Part shown: positions 13,866-22,628 of the stretch, piece after piece | How the letters are laid out: each line of letters starts with the position of its first letter | How positions within the stretch are numbered: position 1 is the stretch's first letter | Source of the DNA: DATJYV01 sp035499415 | GTDB lineage: Bacteria > Bacteroidota > Ignavibacteria > UBA10030 | DNA length: 24,144 bases | Reading direction: 5' to 3' | Assembly: GCA_035499415.1 (NCBI GenBank) | Contig: DATJYV010000103.1 | Coordinates: 1 to 24,144 of the forward strand | Notes under the pieces: generated by a model | Told to the model about the DNA's origin: nothing | Seen by the model: only the letters and a program-made list of their open reading frames with translations | The model's database searches: none | Program-made: the position numbers and the translations under genes

Positions 13866-16640
13866 TCAATCAAGAGAATATCCGATGCTGAAATAAAAAA
13901 CGACCGAACCGAGACTCACGGGATGGTTCAGCAGGTCTGTCCTGAAATAAAAGCTGCGGCCGACGGCCAGGTTGACCGGGCCGACGGGCGTATCGAACGC
14001 GAGACCGAGACCGATGCCGTGATTGAGGTCCTCGACGCGGACCTCTTCCGGTTTTTCCCAGATGGAACCAAAATCGTACCGCGCCCGGAAGTAGGTGTCA
14101 AAGATGATCCGGAACGGCGCGTGGTAAAGATATTCGAGACTTGCGTAGAAAAGCTGTCGGCCCAGGGCGTTGTTCTCCCGGTAGCCGTAGAAGGAGTCCT
14201 CGCCCCCCAGACTGAATTCCTCCGTGATCGGCAGGGTCTCATCGGCAAGCCCCACGACGAGTTTTGGATGAATGACATGACGGTCGACGATCGTCTCGTA
14301 TTGTTCGTATGCGAACATCATTTTCGTGTACCCGACCTGGCCGACCTGAACGGAAGCAAGCTCGTACGAAAAATCCACCGTCACCCCGTCGGTCGGAAAA
14401 GGATATCGATCCTTCGTATCCACTTCCGTCGCGAACTTGATCGATGAAATACTGTAATCCTGGTTCGGGATCGGTTGCTTGAAGATGCTGTACGCCTCAT
14501 CCTTTTCCAACCTTCCTTCGATCGTCACTCTGCCCAGCGTTTCCAGAAGCATGCCAAAGTTTGCGGTCGTCCCATGCCGCACTTCGCGGAATTCACCGGT
14601 TCGGGAGCGGCTGAAGTGGTACGGGTCATTCGACGGGTCGTCGGAAAAAACGTTGATGTCCTTCGACGTCACGTATCCGCGAAGCCCGAACGTCAGATAC
14701 GTGTCGAAGATACGGTTCGCCTTGAACTCGCCGATATACGACTGATTCCGGTCGCCGCCGAATGCCCGTGCCCCCAGCTCGGCTCCGATGCCGAGGAAGT
14801 CCTCATCGCGCACATCGATCCCGGGCTGAAAGTCCCTCTCGCTGTCAACCCGCAGGCCGAGGCGGATCAGCTCGGAGCTCCGTTCGCGGGCGTGGATGAC
14901 GACGACAAGATCTTCATTATGATCCCCTTCATAGTGAATGCTGAGCGATGTTTGCTCGAACAAACCGGTATTATAGATGTTCCGCATGCCTTGAGCCACT
15001 TGCGCAACCTGAAAAACGTCGCCGCGTTTAAAGGGAAGTTCGCGCCAGATCACGTAGTCCTTCGTCTTCTCCGTCCCCCGAATATCCATGCGGCTGATGG
15101 TTCCTTCATCCATGACGACGACGCCCCGGCCCGTCGTGGAATCGAATTGCGCCGCAATGATCCGCGCCATGGAGTATCCGGCATCGCGGTAATCCAGGAG
15201 GATATTCTCCAGCGCGCGCCGGGTCCCGTTCATGTCAAGAGGGCGTCCAAGGAGAGGTTTGAATCGGACGATGAGCGATTCGGCAGAAACAACGGAGCAA
15301 CCCTGGATGTCCACGGAACGAAGAATGGGATTGGGGACCGTTTGAAGTGAGATGTCGGTTTCTCCGGGGATTTCCCGGAGATTCAGCGCCACGCTTTCAT
15401 AGACTCCAAGAGCCTGGATATCGGAAGCGAGCGCCTGAAGTTGTCCGTCACTGACGGTCGATGCGGAATCCAATGCGTTGAGACGGTCGGCAAGCGCACC
15501 GGTGACGACCTCGTGGTCGTATTTTATGTGTGGATGGGGAAAAACCCGGGCGGTGTCACTGCGCGCCGGGTTTGTCCCACGCTTACGAATCAGGTCCCGG
15601 AGCCGTGCAATCGCCTGGTTCGCGGCCTCCTCCCCCTTGAAAATGAGCGAATCCGGGTCGGAGAAATCGGACGAGATTCGATTGCCGAGCTTTGGCGTGA
15701 TGACGAGGTCCGATTTCGCGATCGCCTCCGCATTGGCCTGCTGCATCATAATTCCCATCAACTGTTCCCCTTTTTCCCAGGGAGCGTTCAGAAGGTTGGG
15801 GGGACGGAGCGGGCTCGTCACGTCGACGGCCACGATGATATCGGCTCCCCATTGCCGTGCGACGTCGATCGGCAGGTTCGCAAGGATCCCACCGTCGACC
15901 AGTTCCATTGTATCCTTCCGTACGGGTGTAAAGAGAAGGGGGACGGAGACGCTGGCCCGCATGGCCTCGCCGAGGTCATCCCGGTCCAGGATCACTTGTT
16001 TTCCGGAGATGAGGTCGGTGCACACCGCCCGAAACGGTATGCGCAGATCGTCGAACGAAGGGTGGGGATGATAGATTCCCTGCAGCGCAAGGACATCCAA
16101 ATAATTTGTCAGACTCTGACCGCTTGCGAACGACGTCGGGATGATCGGCTCCAGGCCGTTGAACCGGAGGACGAAAATACTCCGCTCCCGGATGATCTTC
16201 TGGTCGAGCGGGAGGTCGCGCCGGCTGGCGTCGTCGCTGTAATTGATGACGGCCGACCAATCGGTCGTATCGGCCAGCTTCTGGAGGTCGGATGCCGAGT
16301 ATCCGGCGCAGTAGAGCCCGCCCACAATGCTCCCGATGCTCGTGCCGACGATCAGGTCGATGGGAATGTTCGCGCGCTCGAACGCCTTCAGGACTCCGAT
16401 CGACGCGATGCCGCGCGCACCCCCTCCGCTCAGCACAAGGGCAACACGCGGGCGTTTCACTTCGCGCGGTGGGAGAAAGGACGGAAGAGTGCCGCGAGGC
16501 GGGACGAGGATGGGCCGTATGACGACCGAAGAATCGGGGGACGCGTTGGACTGACGCGCGAAAACAACACCCGGAGGGAGAACGCAAATCAGGATCAGAA
16601 AGTACCGGCGAGCCAATCCGATATGGTCGACAAACGACAT
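13866..16640 (-). CDS. Patatin-like phospholipase fused to POTRA and outer-membrane beta-barrel (type Vd / PlpD-like)
   Basis: This 924-aa protein has an N-terminal hydrophobic signal (about 12-28, ending VVFARQ), then a patatin domain (about 64-350): oxyanion motif GGGARG (72-77), nucleophile elbow GTSIG with S101, and DGG with catalytic D249. Residues about 370-575 form POTRA-like repeats, including VDIQGCSVVSAESLI and MDIRGTEKTKDYVIWRELPFKRGDVF. The rest (about 590-924) alternates in outer-membrane barrel style and ends VVFYFSIGYSLD, as in BamA/Omp85 barrels. The lipase dyad is intact, so a lipid acyl hydrolase carried through or displayed at the outer membrane is expected, as in Pseudomonas PlpD. 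I chose the ATG at 16640 instead of an upstream in-frame start at 16811 because only the shorter form begins with a signal peptide and the longer form would cross repeat copy B. Confidence 0.93.
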   Translation of the reverse strand: MSFVDHIGLARRYFLILICVLPPGVVFARQSNASPDSSVVIRPILVPPRGTLPSFLPPREVKRPRVALVLSGGGARGIASIGVLKAFERANIPIDLIVGTSIGSIVGGLYCAGYSASDLQKLADTTDWSAVINYSDDASRRDLPLDQKIIRERSIFVLRFNGLEPIIPTSFASGQSLTNYLDVLALQGIYHPHPSFDDLRIPFRAVCTDLISGKQVILDRDDLGEAMRASVSVPLLFTPVRKDTMELVDGGILANLPIDVARQWGADIIVAVDVTSPLRPPNLLNAPWEKGEQLMGIMMQQANAEAIAKSDLVITPKLGNRISSDFSDPDSLIFKGEEAANQAIARLRDLIRKRGTNPARSDTARVFPHPHIKYDHEVVTGALADRLNALDSASTVSDGQLQALASDIQALGVYESVALNLREIPGETDISLQTVPNPILRSVDIQGCSVVSAESLIVRFKPLLGRPLDMNGTRRALENILLDYRDAGYSMARIIAAQFDSTTGRGVVVMDEGTISRMDIRGTEKTKDYVIWRELPFKRGDVFQVAQVAQGMRNIYNTGLFEQTSLSIHYEGDHNEDLVVVIHARERSSELIRLGLRVDSERDFQPGIDVRDEDFLGIGAELGARAFGGDRNQSYIGEFKANRIFDTYLTFGLRGYVTSKDINVFSDDPSNDPYHFSRSRTGEFREVRHGTTANFGMLLETLGRVTIEGRLEKDEAYSIFKQPIPNQDYSISSIKFATEVDTKDRYPFPTDGVTVDFSYELASVQVGQVGYTKMMFAYEQYETIVDRHVIHPKLVVGLADETLPITEEFSLGGEDSFYGYRENNALGRQLFYASLEYLYHAPFRIIFDTYFRARYDFGSIWEKPEEVRVEDLNHGIGLGLAFDTPVGPVNLAVGRSFYFRTDLLNHPVSLGSVVFYFSIGYSLD

Positions 16641-16648
16641 CTTCAAAA

Positions 16649-16677
16649 AAATTACCAAATTAAGTCTCGAATAGCAA
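16649..16677 (-). promoter_or_regulatory. Candidate promoter for the patatin-barrel gene
   Basis: On the minus strand TTGCTA (16672-16677), a 17-bp spacer and TAATTT (16649-16654) precede the ATG at 16640 by only 8 bp. The downstream part, TAATTTTT, also resembles the Bacteroidota TAnnTTTG element. If correct, the transcript is nearly leaderless. Confidence 0.33.
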
Positions 16678-16715
16678 CGCGCCCGGCAGCATCCTCTGTT
16701 GAATGGGCCCTCACT

Positions 16716-16886
16716 TATCACGGAAGCGTCATGCTGAACTCTGTTCGAACGGCGAATCCATCTCCGGCGGAGTATCGGCATCTGATGTTCGGACCCCGAA
16801 CCTCCGCTCATAGCACATGCGCCCGCCTGCCTCTCACAACTGACTTCGGCGGTCAGGCCTCCGGCGTAATGCTCGGGGTGACGGTT
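16716..16886 (+). repeat. Dispersed intergenic repeat, copy B
   Basis: This is the plus-strand partner of copy A (5666-5811, minus strand). Blocks: 1 at 16716-16739, 2 at 16775-16807, 3 at 16825-16844, 4 at 16873-16886. Block spacers are longer than in copy A (35, 17 and 28 bp against 27, 13 and 13). Pairing in the region of block 2 is partly kept: GTTCGG pairs with CCGAAC (16787-16801), and GCAT-x-TG can pair with CA-x-ATGC outside it. The copy points toward the BatA-like gene and ends 133 bp before its ATG, in the spacer between that gene and the divergent patatin gene. The rest of the 379-bp spacer shows nothing recognisable beyond weak promoter matches. Confidence 0.75.
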
Positions 16887-16922
16887 GCTGGAAAATGTCA
16901 GACTACCACGCGCCTTCGTTTC

Positions 16923-16951
16923 TTGCTTTTACCGCGGAATCACTTTAAGTT
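16923..16951 (+). promoter_or_regulatory. Weak candidate promoter for the BatA-like gene
   Basis: TTGCTT (16923-16928) and TAAGTT (16946-16951) are separated by 17 bp, about 68 bp before the ATG. TAAGTTG also partly resembles the Bacteroidota TAnnTTTG element. The match is weak; position just downstream of repeat copy B parallels the layout at the permease gene. Confidence 0.2.
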
Positions 16952-17019
16952 GTGCGGGAGTATCTCACGAATTTTTTGCCGTTCATGAACAAGCGGCGTC
17001 CCGTTCGTTCTTACGCGCG

Positions 17020-19191
17020 ATGACATTTCTCAACCCTCTTGCTCTCTTCGCTCTGGCTGCGGCTGTGATTCCCGTCGTTCTCCACTTCCTGAATCTCCGG
17101 AAATTGCGGACGGTCGATTTCAGCTCGTTGACATTTCTCAAGGAACTTCAGAAATCGAAAATCCGTCGGCTCAGAATTCAGCAGATCCTCCTGCTCATTC
17201 TCCGCACCCTCCTTGTCACCCTTCTCGTTCTTGCATTCTCTCGACCGACGCTTCGCGGCTCGTTGACGGCCGGGGCGGGGAGTCGCGCAAAAACAAGCGT
17301 CGTGCTCCTCGTCGACGATTCGTACAGCATGACCGCGCACGATGCCGGCGGGGAGTTACTCAAGCAAGCCGAGTCCGATGCGGGGGCCGTGCTCGACCTT
17401 TGCGAAGAAGGGGACGACGCGATGCTCGTGCCCCTCTCTCATGCCGATGCTCCGGCGCAACAAGGACAAACCCACGGCCGAAAAGATTTCGCGCTCGTTC
17501 GCCAGGAGATCGCGCATCTCGAGCCGTCTCCCGTCTACAAAACACTCGACGATGCCGTGCGGATCTCCGCAAAGCTTTTGACTCCTTCACTCAACTTCAA
17601 CAAAGAGCTCTATATTTTTTCCGATTTTCAAAAGGGAGTGTTCGAATCGGGCCATCCTTCCGACAGACCCGAACAGCTCTTTTCATCCGGAACGAGGGTC
17701 TTTCTCTTCCCTCTCGGCTCCCGGATTGCCCATAATGAGGGGATCATCTCCGTTTCGCCGACCGATGCACTTCTGGAAAAGGACAAACCGTTCGGCATCG
17801 AAGCGGAGATTCTGAATTCGGGAGAGTCGGACGACCGGAACCACGTGGTGAGTGTCTTCTTCGATGGCTCGCGCGTCGCCCAAAAGGGAATCGACATTCC
17901 GGCGGGTAAACGAGCTCGTGCGACGTTCACCGTCGTGCCCACCCGAACGGGGTTCATCCCCGGATTTGTCGAACTCGAGGATGACGACATTGAATTCGAC
18001 AATCGCCGTAATTTCTCCGTTCACATTCCGGACAAGGTCAGAATTCTCCTTGTCGGGACCGAGAATGAGGGCAGATATGTTTCCGCCGCCCTCGGCACGC
18101 GGTCAGGCCAGGCGCTCGACATCGTGCAGACGGCGTCCGACCGGTTCGCCCTCGCACCGCTCAGCGGCATCGACGTCGCCGTCATCGCCAGTGCCGTCGA
18201 GCTTAGTCCGGTGCAAACCGAGCACGTGAGACGCTTTGTCGCGGCAGGAGGAGGGCTCGTTGTTTTCGCAGGCGATGGCATCGACCCGTCAACATTCAAC
18301 AAGACCGTTTCCCTGCCTCTCGGACTCCCGTTGGCTGAAGGAATCGACCGCATCGGGACCGAAGCGGGAAGCATTCCCATGTCGATTCGCCAGGCCGATC
18401 TGGCGCATCCGCTGTTCAGGGGAATGTTCGAGACGCCTTCGGATGGGAAGCAAGAAGGTCGAACGTCGCCTCCTGAGGTCGAGTCGCCCGACGTCCGGAC
18501 CACGGTTCATTTCAAGGCGAACCCGGCGACGGATGTCGTGCTGACGCTTTCCAACGGAGACCCGTTTCTGCTTGAACAACGACTCGGCGAAGGGTCGGTC
18601 TGTTTGTTCAGCGTTCCCCCGACCCTTTCGTGGTCGAACTTTCCGCTCAAAGGTCTCTTCGTTCCCCTCATCCAGCGGACAATCGCCTACGTCGCGCAAT
18701 CCGGCGCTGGTACTTCGGATTACGTCGCAGGCGAGAAGGCAACGATTCGATTGAGTAGACCGGATGCAGGGCGGTTGACGGTTGTAAATCCGCTGAAGGT
18801 CGAATCGGTCGTCCAGGCAGTCCAGGGAGTTCTCGAGACCGCCATTCCGTTCGACGAGACGAATGTGCCGGGGATCTACAGCGTGTACTCGAATCAAGAT
18901 CTCGTCCAGCAGTTCGCGGTGAACATCGACGGCCGCGAAACCGAACTCGGGAGAGCCGACGACGTCCGCATCGCGGCATTGATGAACCGTGTGGGAATCC
19001 CGCCAGCCGCGGTGAGCAGGATTTCCAGAGCAAGCGACATTCGCCCGGCAATCCTTGAGTCACGGTACGGCACGGAACTCTGGAAGGCGTTTCTCATCGC
19101 GGCCATCCTCGTTGCGCTGGTCGAGATGGCCGTCGCAAATTTTGGCATACGCCGTGAACCGGAAACGCCCTTGGCCGCAGGAACAACATGA
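17020..19191 (+). CDS. BatA-like membrane protein with double-TM N-terminus and vWA-like domain
   Basis: This 723-aa protein begins with the N-terminal double-transmembrane domain seen in aerotolerance/BatA proteins: FLNPLALFALAAAVIPVVLH (3-22), a cytoplasmic part LRTVDFSSLTFLKELQKSKIRR, and a second TM near 55-72. A vWA-like domain follows with a DxSxS metal site in LVDDSYSM (D99, S101, S103). The middle holds strand-rich domains and, at about 350-425, a Rossmann-like stretch ending VRRFVAAGGGLVVFAGDG. A final TM lies near 692-709. The architecture suggests a large extracytoplasmic assembly factor anchored at both ends; the function is unproven. The ATG at 17020 gives the canonical BatA start, whereas an upstream in-frame start at 16885 would fall at the end of repeat copy B. 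The stop overlaps the hflX ATG by 4 bp. Confidence 0.88.
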   Translation: MTFLNPLALFALAAAVIPVVLHFLNLRKLRTVDFSSLTFLKELQKSKIRRLRIQQILLLILRTLLVTLLVLAFSRPTLRGSLTAGAGSRAKTSVVLLVDDSYSMTAHDAGGELLKQAESDAGAVLDLCEEGDDAMLVPLSHADAPAQQGQTHGRKDFALVRQEIAHLEPSPVYKTLDDAVRISAKLLTPSLNFNKELYIFSDFQKGVFESGHPSDRPEQLFSSGTRVFLFPLGSRIAHNEGIISVSPTDALLEKDKPFGIEAEILNSGESDDRNHVVSVFFDGSRVAQKGIDIPAGKRARATFTVVPTRTGFIPGFVELEDDDIEFDNRRNFSVHIPDKVRILLVGTENEGRYVSAALGTRSGQALDIVQTASDRFALAPLSGIDVAVIASAVELSPVQTEHVRRFVAAGGGLVVFAGDGIDPSTFNKTVSLPLGLPLAEGIDRIGTEAGSIPMSIRQADLAHPLFRGMFETPSDGKQEGRTSPPEVESPDVRTTVHFKANPATDVVLTLSNGDPFLLEQRLGEGSVCLFSVPPTLSWSNFPLKGLFVPLIQRTIAYVAQSGAGTSDYVAGEKATIRLSRPDAGRLTVVNPLKVESVVQAVQGVLETAIPFDETNVPGIYSVYSNQDLVQQFAVNIDGRETELGRADDVRIAALMNRVGIPPAAVSRISRASDIRPAILESRYGTELWKAFLIAAILVALVEMAVANFGIRREPETPLAAGTT

Positions 19192-20468
19192 TCGAACTCG
19201 AACATCCCGGGAAGGAGCCGTGCATTCTTGTCGGCGTCTCGACGCGCCGGCATGACCGTGACGAGGTGACGGAATCGCTCGAGGAACTCGCGCTTCTCGC
19301 AGACACTGCGGGAGCCGTCGTGGTTTCCCGGCTTGTTCAGGAACGCGATCGTCTTGAGCCGGCGACGCTCATCGGCAAGGGGAAAGTCGTTGAACTGCAC
19401 GGCCTCGTTCAGACCAACCGGATTCCGCTTGTCATTTTCGACGACGACCTCAGCGCAGTCCAGGTGCGCAACCTCGAACGGGAGCTCGAGTGCAAGGTCC
19501 TGGACCGGAGCGGCCTGATCCTCGATATCTTTGCATCCCGCGCGAAGACGCACGAGGCAAAAAACCAGGTCGAGCTTGCGCAGTTGCAGTACTTTCTTCC
19601 CCGGCTGACCCGCCAATGGACGCACCTTTCCAAGCAGTTCGGCGGGATCGGGACGAAGGGGCCCGGAGAAACGCAAATCGAGACAGACCGCCGGCTTATC
19701 AGGACGCGGATCAGTCACCTGAAGAGCAAGCTCGAGCGGATTGGCCAGCAGAGGATCACGCAACGCAAGGAACGGCGGAAGCATACGCGGGCCGCGCTGG
19801 TCGGCTATACGAACGCGGGAAAGTCTACGCTCCTCAATCTTTTATCGGGGTCGGACGTCTTCGTCGAAGATCGATTGTTCGCGACCCTCGACCCGACGAC
19901 CCGCTTCGTCCATATCGACGGCGGACTTTCAGTTCTGATGACGGATACGGTGGGATTTATTCGGAAACTGCCGCATCACCTGGTTGCGTCGTTCAAGAGC
20001 ACGCTCGAAGAAATCCGTGAAGCGGATTTCGTCCTGCACGTCGTGGATGTTTCTGCGGCACGGTTTGAGGGCCATATCCAGGTCGTACGAGACACTCTGG
20101 CCGATATCGGTGCGGCGGAGCTCCCGACATTGTTCGTGTTCAACAAGATCGACCTTCTCGAAGATCGGAGCGTCCTGGCGCAGCTCGCGCATGCCCATCC
20201 CGCGCATGTCTTCATTTCCGCAACGCGTGGCATCAATATCCTCGGGTTGAAGGAAGCAGTCGCCAATCTCCTCAACCGCGAGTTCACCGAGGGACACATC
20301 GTGGTGCCGCAATCCCGGCAGCGGCTCATCTCGCAAATCTACGATTTAACGGAGGTGCTGGAACGGTCGTACGAGGACGGGCAGGTACAACTCACCATTC
20401 GGTACTGGAAGAGGGACGAACAGCGGTTACGCCGGTTGATCGAGGAGTCGGGTCTCCGGCTCGCGTAA
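19188..20468 (+). CDS. hflX: Ribosome-associated GTPase HflX
   Basis: HflX binds the large ribosomal subunit and splits stalled ribosomes under stress in other bacteria. The 426-aa product has the N-terminal HflX domain (ATLIGKGKVVEL, LVIFDDDLSAVQVRNLE, VLDRSGLILDIFASRAKTHE), the linker GGIGTKGPGETQIETDRR, a coiled region (171-200), then the G domain: G1 GYTNAGKST (206-214), G3 DTVGF (253-257), G4 NKID and G5-like ISATRG. All GTPase motifs are intact. The ATG overlaps the BatA-like stop by 4 bp. The 3' end overlaps the convergent ArsC-like gene by 42 bp, which leaves no room for a separate terminator. Confidence 0.96.
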   Translation: MIELEHPGKEPCILVGVSTRRHDRDEVTESLEELALLADTAGAVVVSRLVQERDRLEPATLIGKGKVVELHGLVQTNRIPLVIFDDDLSAVQVRNLERELECKVLDRSGLILDIFASRAKTHEAKNQVELAQLQYFLPRLTRQWTHLSKQFGGIGTKGPGETQIETDRRLIRTRISHLKSKLERIGQQRITQRKERRKHTRAALVGYTNAGKSTLLNLLSGSDVFVEDRLFATLDPTTRFVHIDGGLSVLMTDTVGFIRKLPHHLVASFKSTLEEIREADFVLHVVDVSAARFEGHIQVVRDTLADIGAAELPTLFVFNKIDLLEDRSVLAQLAHAHPAHVFISATRGINILGLKEAVANLLNREFTEGHIVVPQSRQRLISQIYDLTEVLERSYEDGQVQLTIRYWKRDEQRLRRLIEESGLRLA

Positions 20469-20810
20469 AATCTCCCGAAGCCGCTCCGCGGGGCGCGCAA
20501 GAATCGCTTTTGTCCCGCGCTCAAGGATCGGGCGCTGAAGGAGCTCCGGATGTTTGACCATTAAAGCGATCGCCTCGTCGTCGGAAACATCCTTCTCACC
20601 CAGTCGCAATTTCCGGTAGATTCGCTCATTCTTTCGGAAGAGAGACTGCGGCTTGACTCCCATCTTCGACACAAGCGTCCGCAGTTTCGCCTCTGGAATC
20701 GGTTCGACGAAGTAATCCACTTCCTCAAAATCCACCCCCGCACTTTTCAGCTCTCGATACACTTGCCGGCATGTGGAGCAGGTCGGCTTCTGGTAGAGGG
20801 TGATTTTCAT
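20427..20810 (-). CDS. ArsC/Spx-family glutaredoxin-like protein
   Basis: This 127-aa protein has the ArsC-family fold: ITLYQKPTCSTCRQVYREL at the N-terminus with a CxxC pair (C11, C14), then VDYFVEPIP, LRTLVSKMG, RKLRLGEKDVSDDEAI and a conserved QRPILERGTKAILARPAE near the C-terminus. The CxxC is like Spx and YffB-type members; a true arsenate reductase role is not assured and no other arsenic genes are nearby. The ATG at 20810 was chosen over an in-frame start at 20984 because it gives the canonical N-terminus and has GAGAGGAA immediately before it. Its ATG overlaps the stop of the upstream metallo-hydrolase (ATGA), and its own 3' end overlaps the hflX 3' end by 42 bp. Confidence 0.9.
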   Translation of the reverse strand: MKITLYQKPTCSTCRQVYRELKSAGVDFEEVDYFVEPIPEAKLRTLVSKMGVKPQSLFRKNERIYRKLRLGEKDVSDDEAIALMVKHPELLQRPILERGTKAILARPAERLREILREPETRLLDQPA

Positions 20811-21433
20811 TTCCTCTCGACTGTCTTGATAATGGTCGTCCCCTTGAACTCCTTCTTGAATTCTTCCGCGTCCTGCATCGTGCCAATAATGTCCCCCCAA
20901 TGCATCGGGATGACAGCCTGCGGTTTGAACGCATTCGCGGCCGATGCCGCCTCCGGGGCGTTCATCGTGTACTTGCCGCCGCACGGCAGGAGCGCGATGT
21001 CCGCGACGACATTCCGGAGTTCGGGAATAAAGTCCGTATCGCCGGCGTGGTAGATTTTCTGCCCAGTGGAAAGGGTGAGAATGTAACCGACCCAGTTGTT
21101 CACTTTCGGATGAAAATCCTTCCCGAGGTTGTACGCCGGAACCGAGCGGATTTTGAGCTCTCCCACAGTGAAGGACTGGCCCGGCGAAACTGTGATGACC
21201 GTCCCGTCGATCTGGTATGCCACGTCTTTCGGCGCAAAAAAAGTCGTCCCGGTTTTCTTAATCTTTGCGATGTCTTCCTGCGAGAAATGGTCGTAGTGCG
21301 CATGCGTGATGAGCAGAATGTCCGCCTGCGGTAATCCGTCGGGAAGCTTCCACGGGTCGAGGTAGATTTGTTTGCCGGCGTCCTCGATCCGGAAGGAAGC
21401 ATGTCCCAGCCAATGGATATGCTGATGGTTCAT
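20807..21433 (-). CDS. UPF0173-type metallo-beta-lactamase-fold hydrolase
   Basis: This 208-aa protein begins HIHWLGHASFRIE, the usual opening of the UPF0173/L-ascorbate-lactonase-like branch of the metallo-beta-lactamase superfamily. The metal motif HAHYDH is at 44-49 (H44, H46, D48, H49), followed by a later HAGDTD and PMHWGD, which supply the remaining ligands. No signal peptide is seen, so it acts in the cytoplasm. The substrate is unknown in this branch. An AAGGAG Shine-Dalgarno sequence lies 7 bp before the ATG. It follows adenosine deaminase by 12 bp and overlaps the ArsC-like gene by 4 bp, forming one transcription unit. Confidence 0.93.
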   Translation of the reverse strand: MNHQHIHWLGHASFRIEDAGKQIYLDPWKLPDGLPQADILLITHAHYDHFSQEDIAKIKKTGTTFFAPKDVAYQIDGTVITVSPGQSFTVGELKIRSVPAYNLGKDFHPKVNNWVGYILTLSTGQKIYHAGDTDFIPELRNVVADIALLPCGGKYTMNAPEAASAANAFKPQAVIPMHWGDIIGTMQDAEEFKKEFKGTTIIKTVERK

Positions 21434-21445
21434 GGCAGCTCCTTC

Positions 21446-22531
21446 TTATTTCTTTACCCTCGACGCTGCCTTCCGGAATCCCGGCTTCAGCACGTCGTAG
21501 ATGATCGAGATCCGTTGCTTGTACGGAATGAAGGCACTTTTCATCGCGTTGATCGTGATCTTTTCCAAATCGGCCAGCGTGAGTCCGAAATATTCGTGAG
21601 CGGTGTGGTATTCGTCGGTCAGCGTAATACCGCTCATCAACCGGTCGTCGGTGTTGAGCGTCACCCGAAACTTATAGCGGTAGAGTATACCGAACGGATG
21701 CTCCGAAACACTCGGGACCGCGCCGGTGTGGACGTTGCTCGTCAGGCAGATCTCGAGAGGAATTCGTTTGTCGAGCACGTACTGCGCCAGGGTCCCCATG
21801 CTCAGGACCTCGCCATCCTTCACCTTCATATCTTCGACCAGCCGCGTGGCGTGACCGACACGGTGGGCACCACACCACTGGATCGCCTGCCAGATCGACT
21901 CCTTGCCGAACGCTTCGCCTGCATGGACGGTGATGTTGAAGTTTTCCCTCTGGATGTAATGAAACGCGTCGATGTGCTTTTTCGGCGGGTAACCGCCTTC
22001 TTCACCGGCCAAGTCGAACCCGACAACGCCATGATCTCGAAAGTCCACCGCCAGCTCGGCGATTTCTTCGGAGATGGCCGGCTTCATATGTCTCATCGCG
22101 CAGAGAATGAGCCCGAACTGAACGCCGAAATCTCTCTTCCCCCGGTCGAGACCCTTGAGGACCGACCGGACGATTGTTTCCAGGTGCAGTTTCTTCGCGG
22201 TGTGAAAGACGGGAGCGAATCTGGTTTCAAAGTACACCACCCCATCCTTCTTCATGTCCTCGACAGTTTCGTATGCCACGCGCTCCAGCGCCTCTTCCGT
22301 CTGCATGACGCCGCAGGTGTGCTGGAACCCTTCCAGGAAGAGCGGAAGACTGCCTCGCTGGGCGCCGCGGCGGAACCACCGGGCGAGCTCGGCGGGGTTG
22401 GTCGTCGGCAGCCGGGTGTATCGCTGGTCCTTCGCAAGCTCGATCACGGTCTGCGGGCGCAGTCCGCCGTCGAGATGGTCGTGGAGCAGGACCTTGGGGA
22501 CCGTGCGAAGGAGGTCTTTCCTGAGTTTCAT
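21446..22531 (-). CDS. add: Adenosine deaminase
   Basis: This enzyme deaminates adenosine and deoxyadenosine to inosine forms in purine salvage. The 361-aa chain has the metal ligands and catalytic residues of the family: HDHLDG (H17, H19), VHAGEAF (H203, E206), HRVGHATRL, and LNTDDRLMSG (D295, D296). The TDDRLMSG form resembles actinobacterial-type enzymes, as I remember them, more than the TDDP form of E. coli. I chose the ATG at 22531 over 22558: the longer start has no Shine-Dalgarno sequence and coincides with the expected transcription start, whereas the shorter one has GGAG 11 bp upstream. The hutH stop lies 97 bp upstream, and the MBL-fold gene begins 12 bp downstream. Confidence 0.93.
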   Translation of the reverse strand: MKLRKDLLRTVPKVLLHDHLDGGLRPQTVIELAKDQRYTRLPTTNPAELARWFRRGAQRGSLPLFLEGFQHTCGVMQTEEALERVAYETVEDMKKDGVVYFETRFAPVFHTAKKLHLETIVRSVLKGLDRGKRDFGVQFGLILCAMRHMKPAISEEIAELAVDFRDHGVVGFDLAGEEGGYPPKKHIDAFHYIQRENFNITVHAGEAFGKESIWQAIQWCGAHRVGHATRLVEDMKVKDGEVLSMGTLAQYVLDKRIPLEICLTSNVHTGAVPSVSEHPFGILYRYKFRVTLNTDDRLMSGITLTDEYHTAHEYFGLTLADLEKITINAMKSAFIPYKQRISIIYDVLKPGFRKAASRVKK

Positions 22532-22564
22532 AAAGTCTCGCGCTCCACTCCGATACATCGGAGA

Positions 22565-22570
22565 GTTATA
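22565..22570 (-). promoter_or_regulatory. Candidate -10 element for adenosine deaminase operon
   Basis: TATAAC on the minus strand matches TATAAT at 5 of 6 positions and would start transcription near 22558, about 27 nt before the chosen ATG. No convincing -35 is seen at the correct distance, so this is tentative; the operon may instead be read through from hutH. Confidence 0.3.
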
Positions 22571-22591
22571 AGTTGCATCGTGATGACATCG

Positions 22592-22622
22592 ACTCTCGGG
22601 TCAATTCGACTGGATCGAGAGT
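22592..22622. other. Inverted repeat between hutH and add
   Basis: ACTCTCG (22592-22598) is perfectly complementary to CGAGAGT (22616-22622), with a 17-nt loop. It lies just after the hutH stop on the minus strand but lacks a T-tract, so it could be a weak terminator, an mRNA-processing hairpin or an operator. Confidence 0.4.
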
Positions 22623-22628
22623 AATCCC

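Noticed and set aside
15441..16988. A 515-codon plus-strand open frame opposite the patatin-barrel gene
   Set aside because: It lies antisense to a gene with complete motifs, has low-complexity charged composition and no recognisable domain. Long antisense frames are expected from GC-rich third positions.
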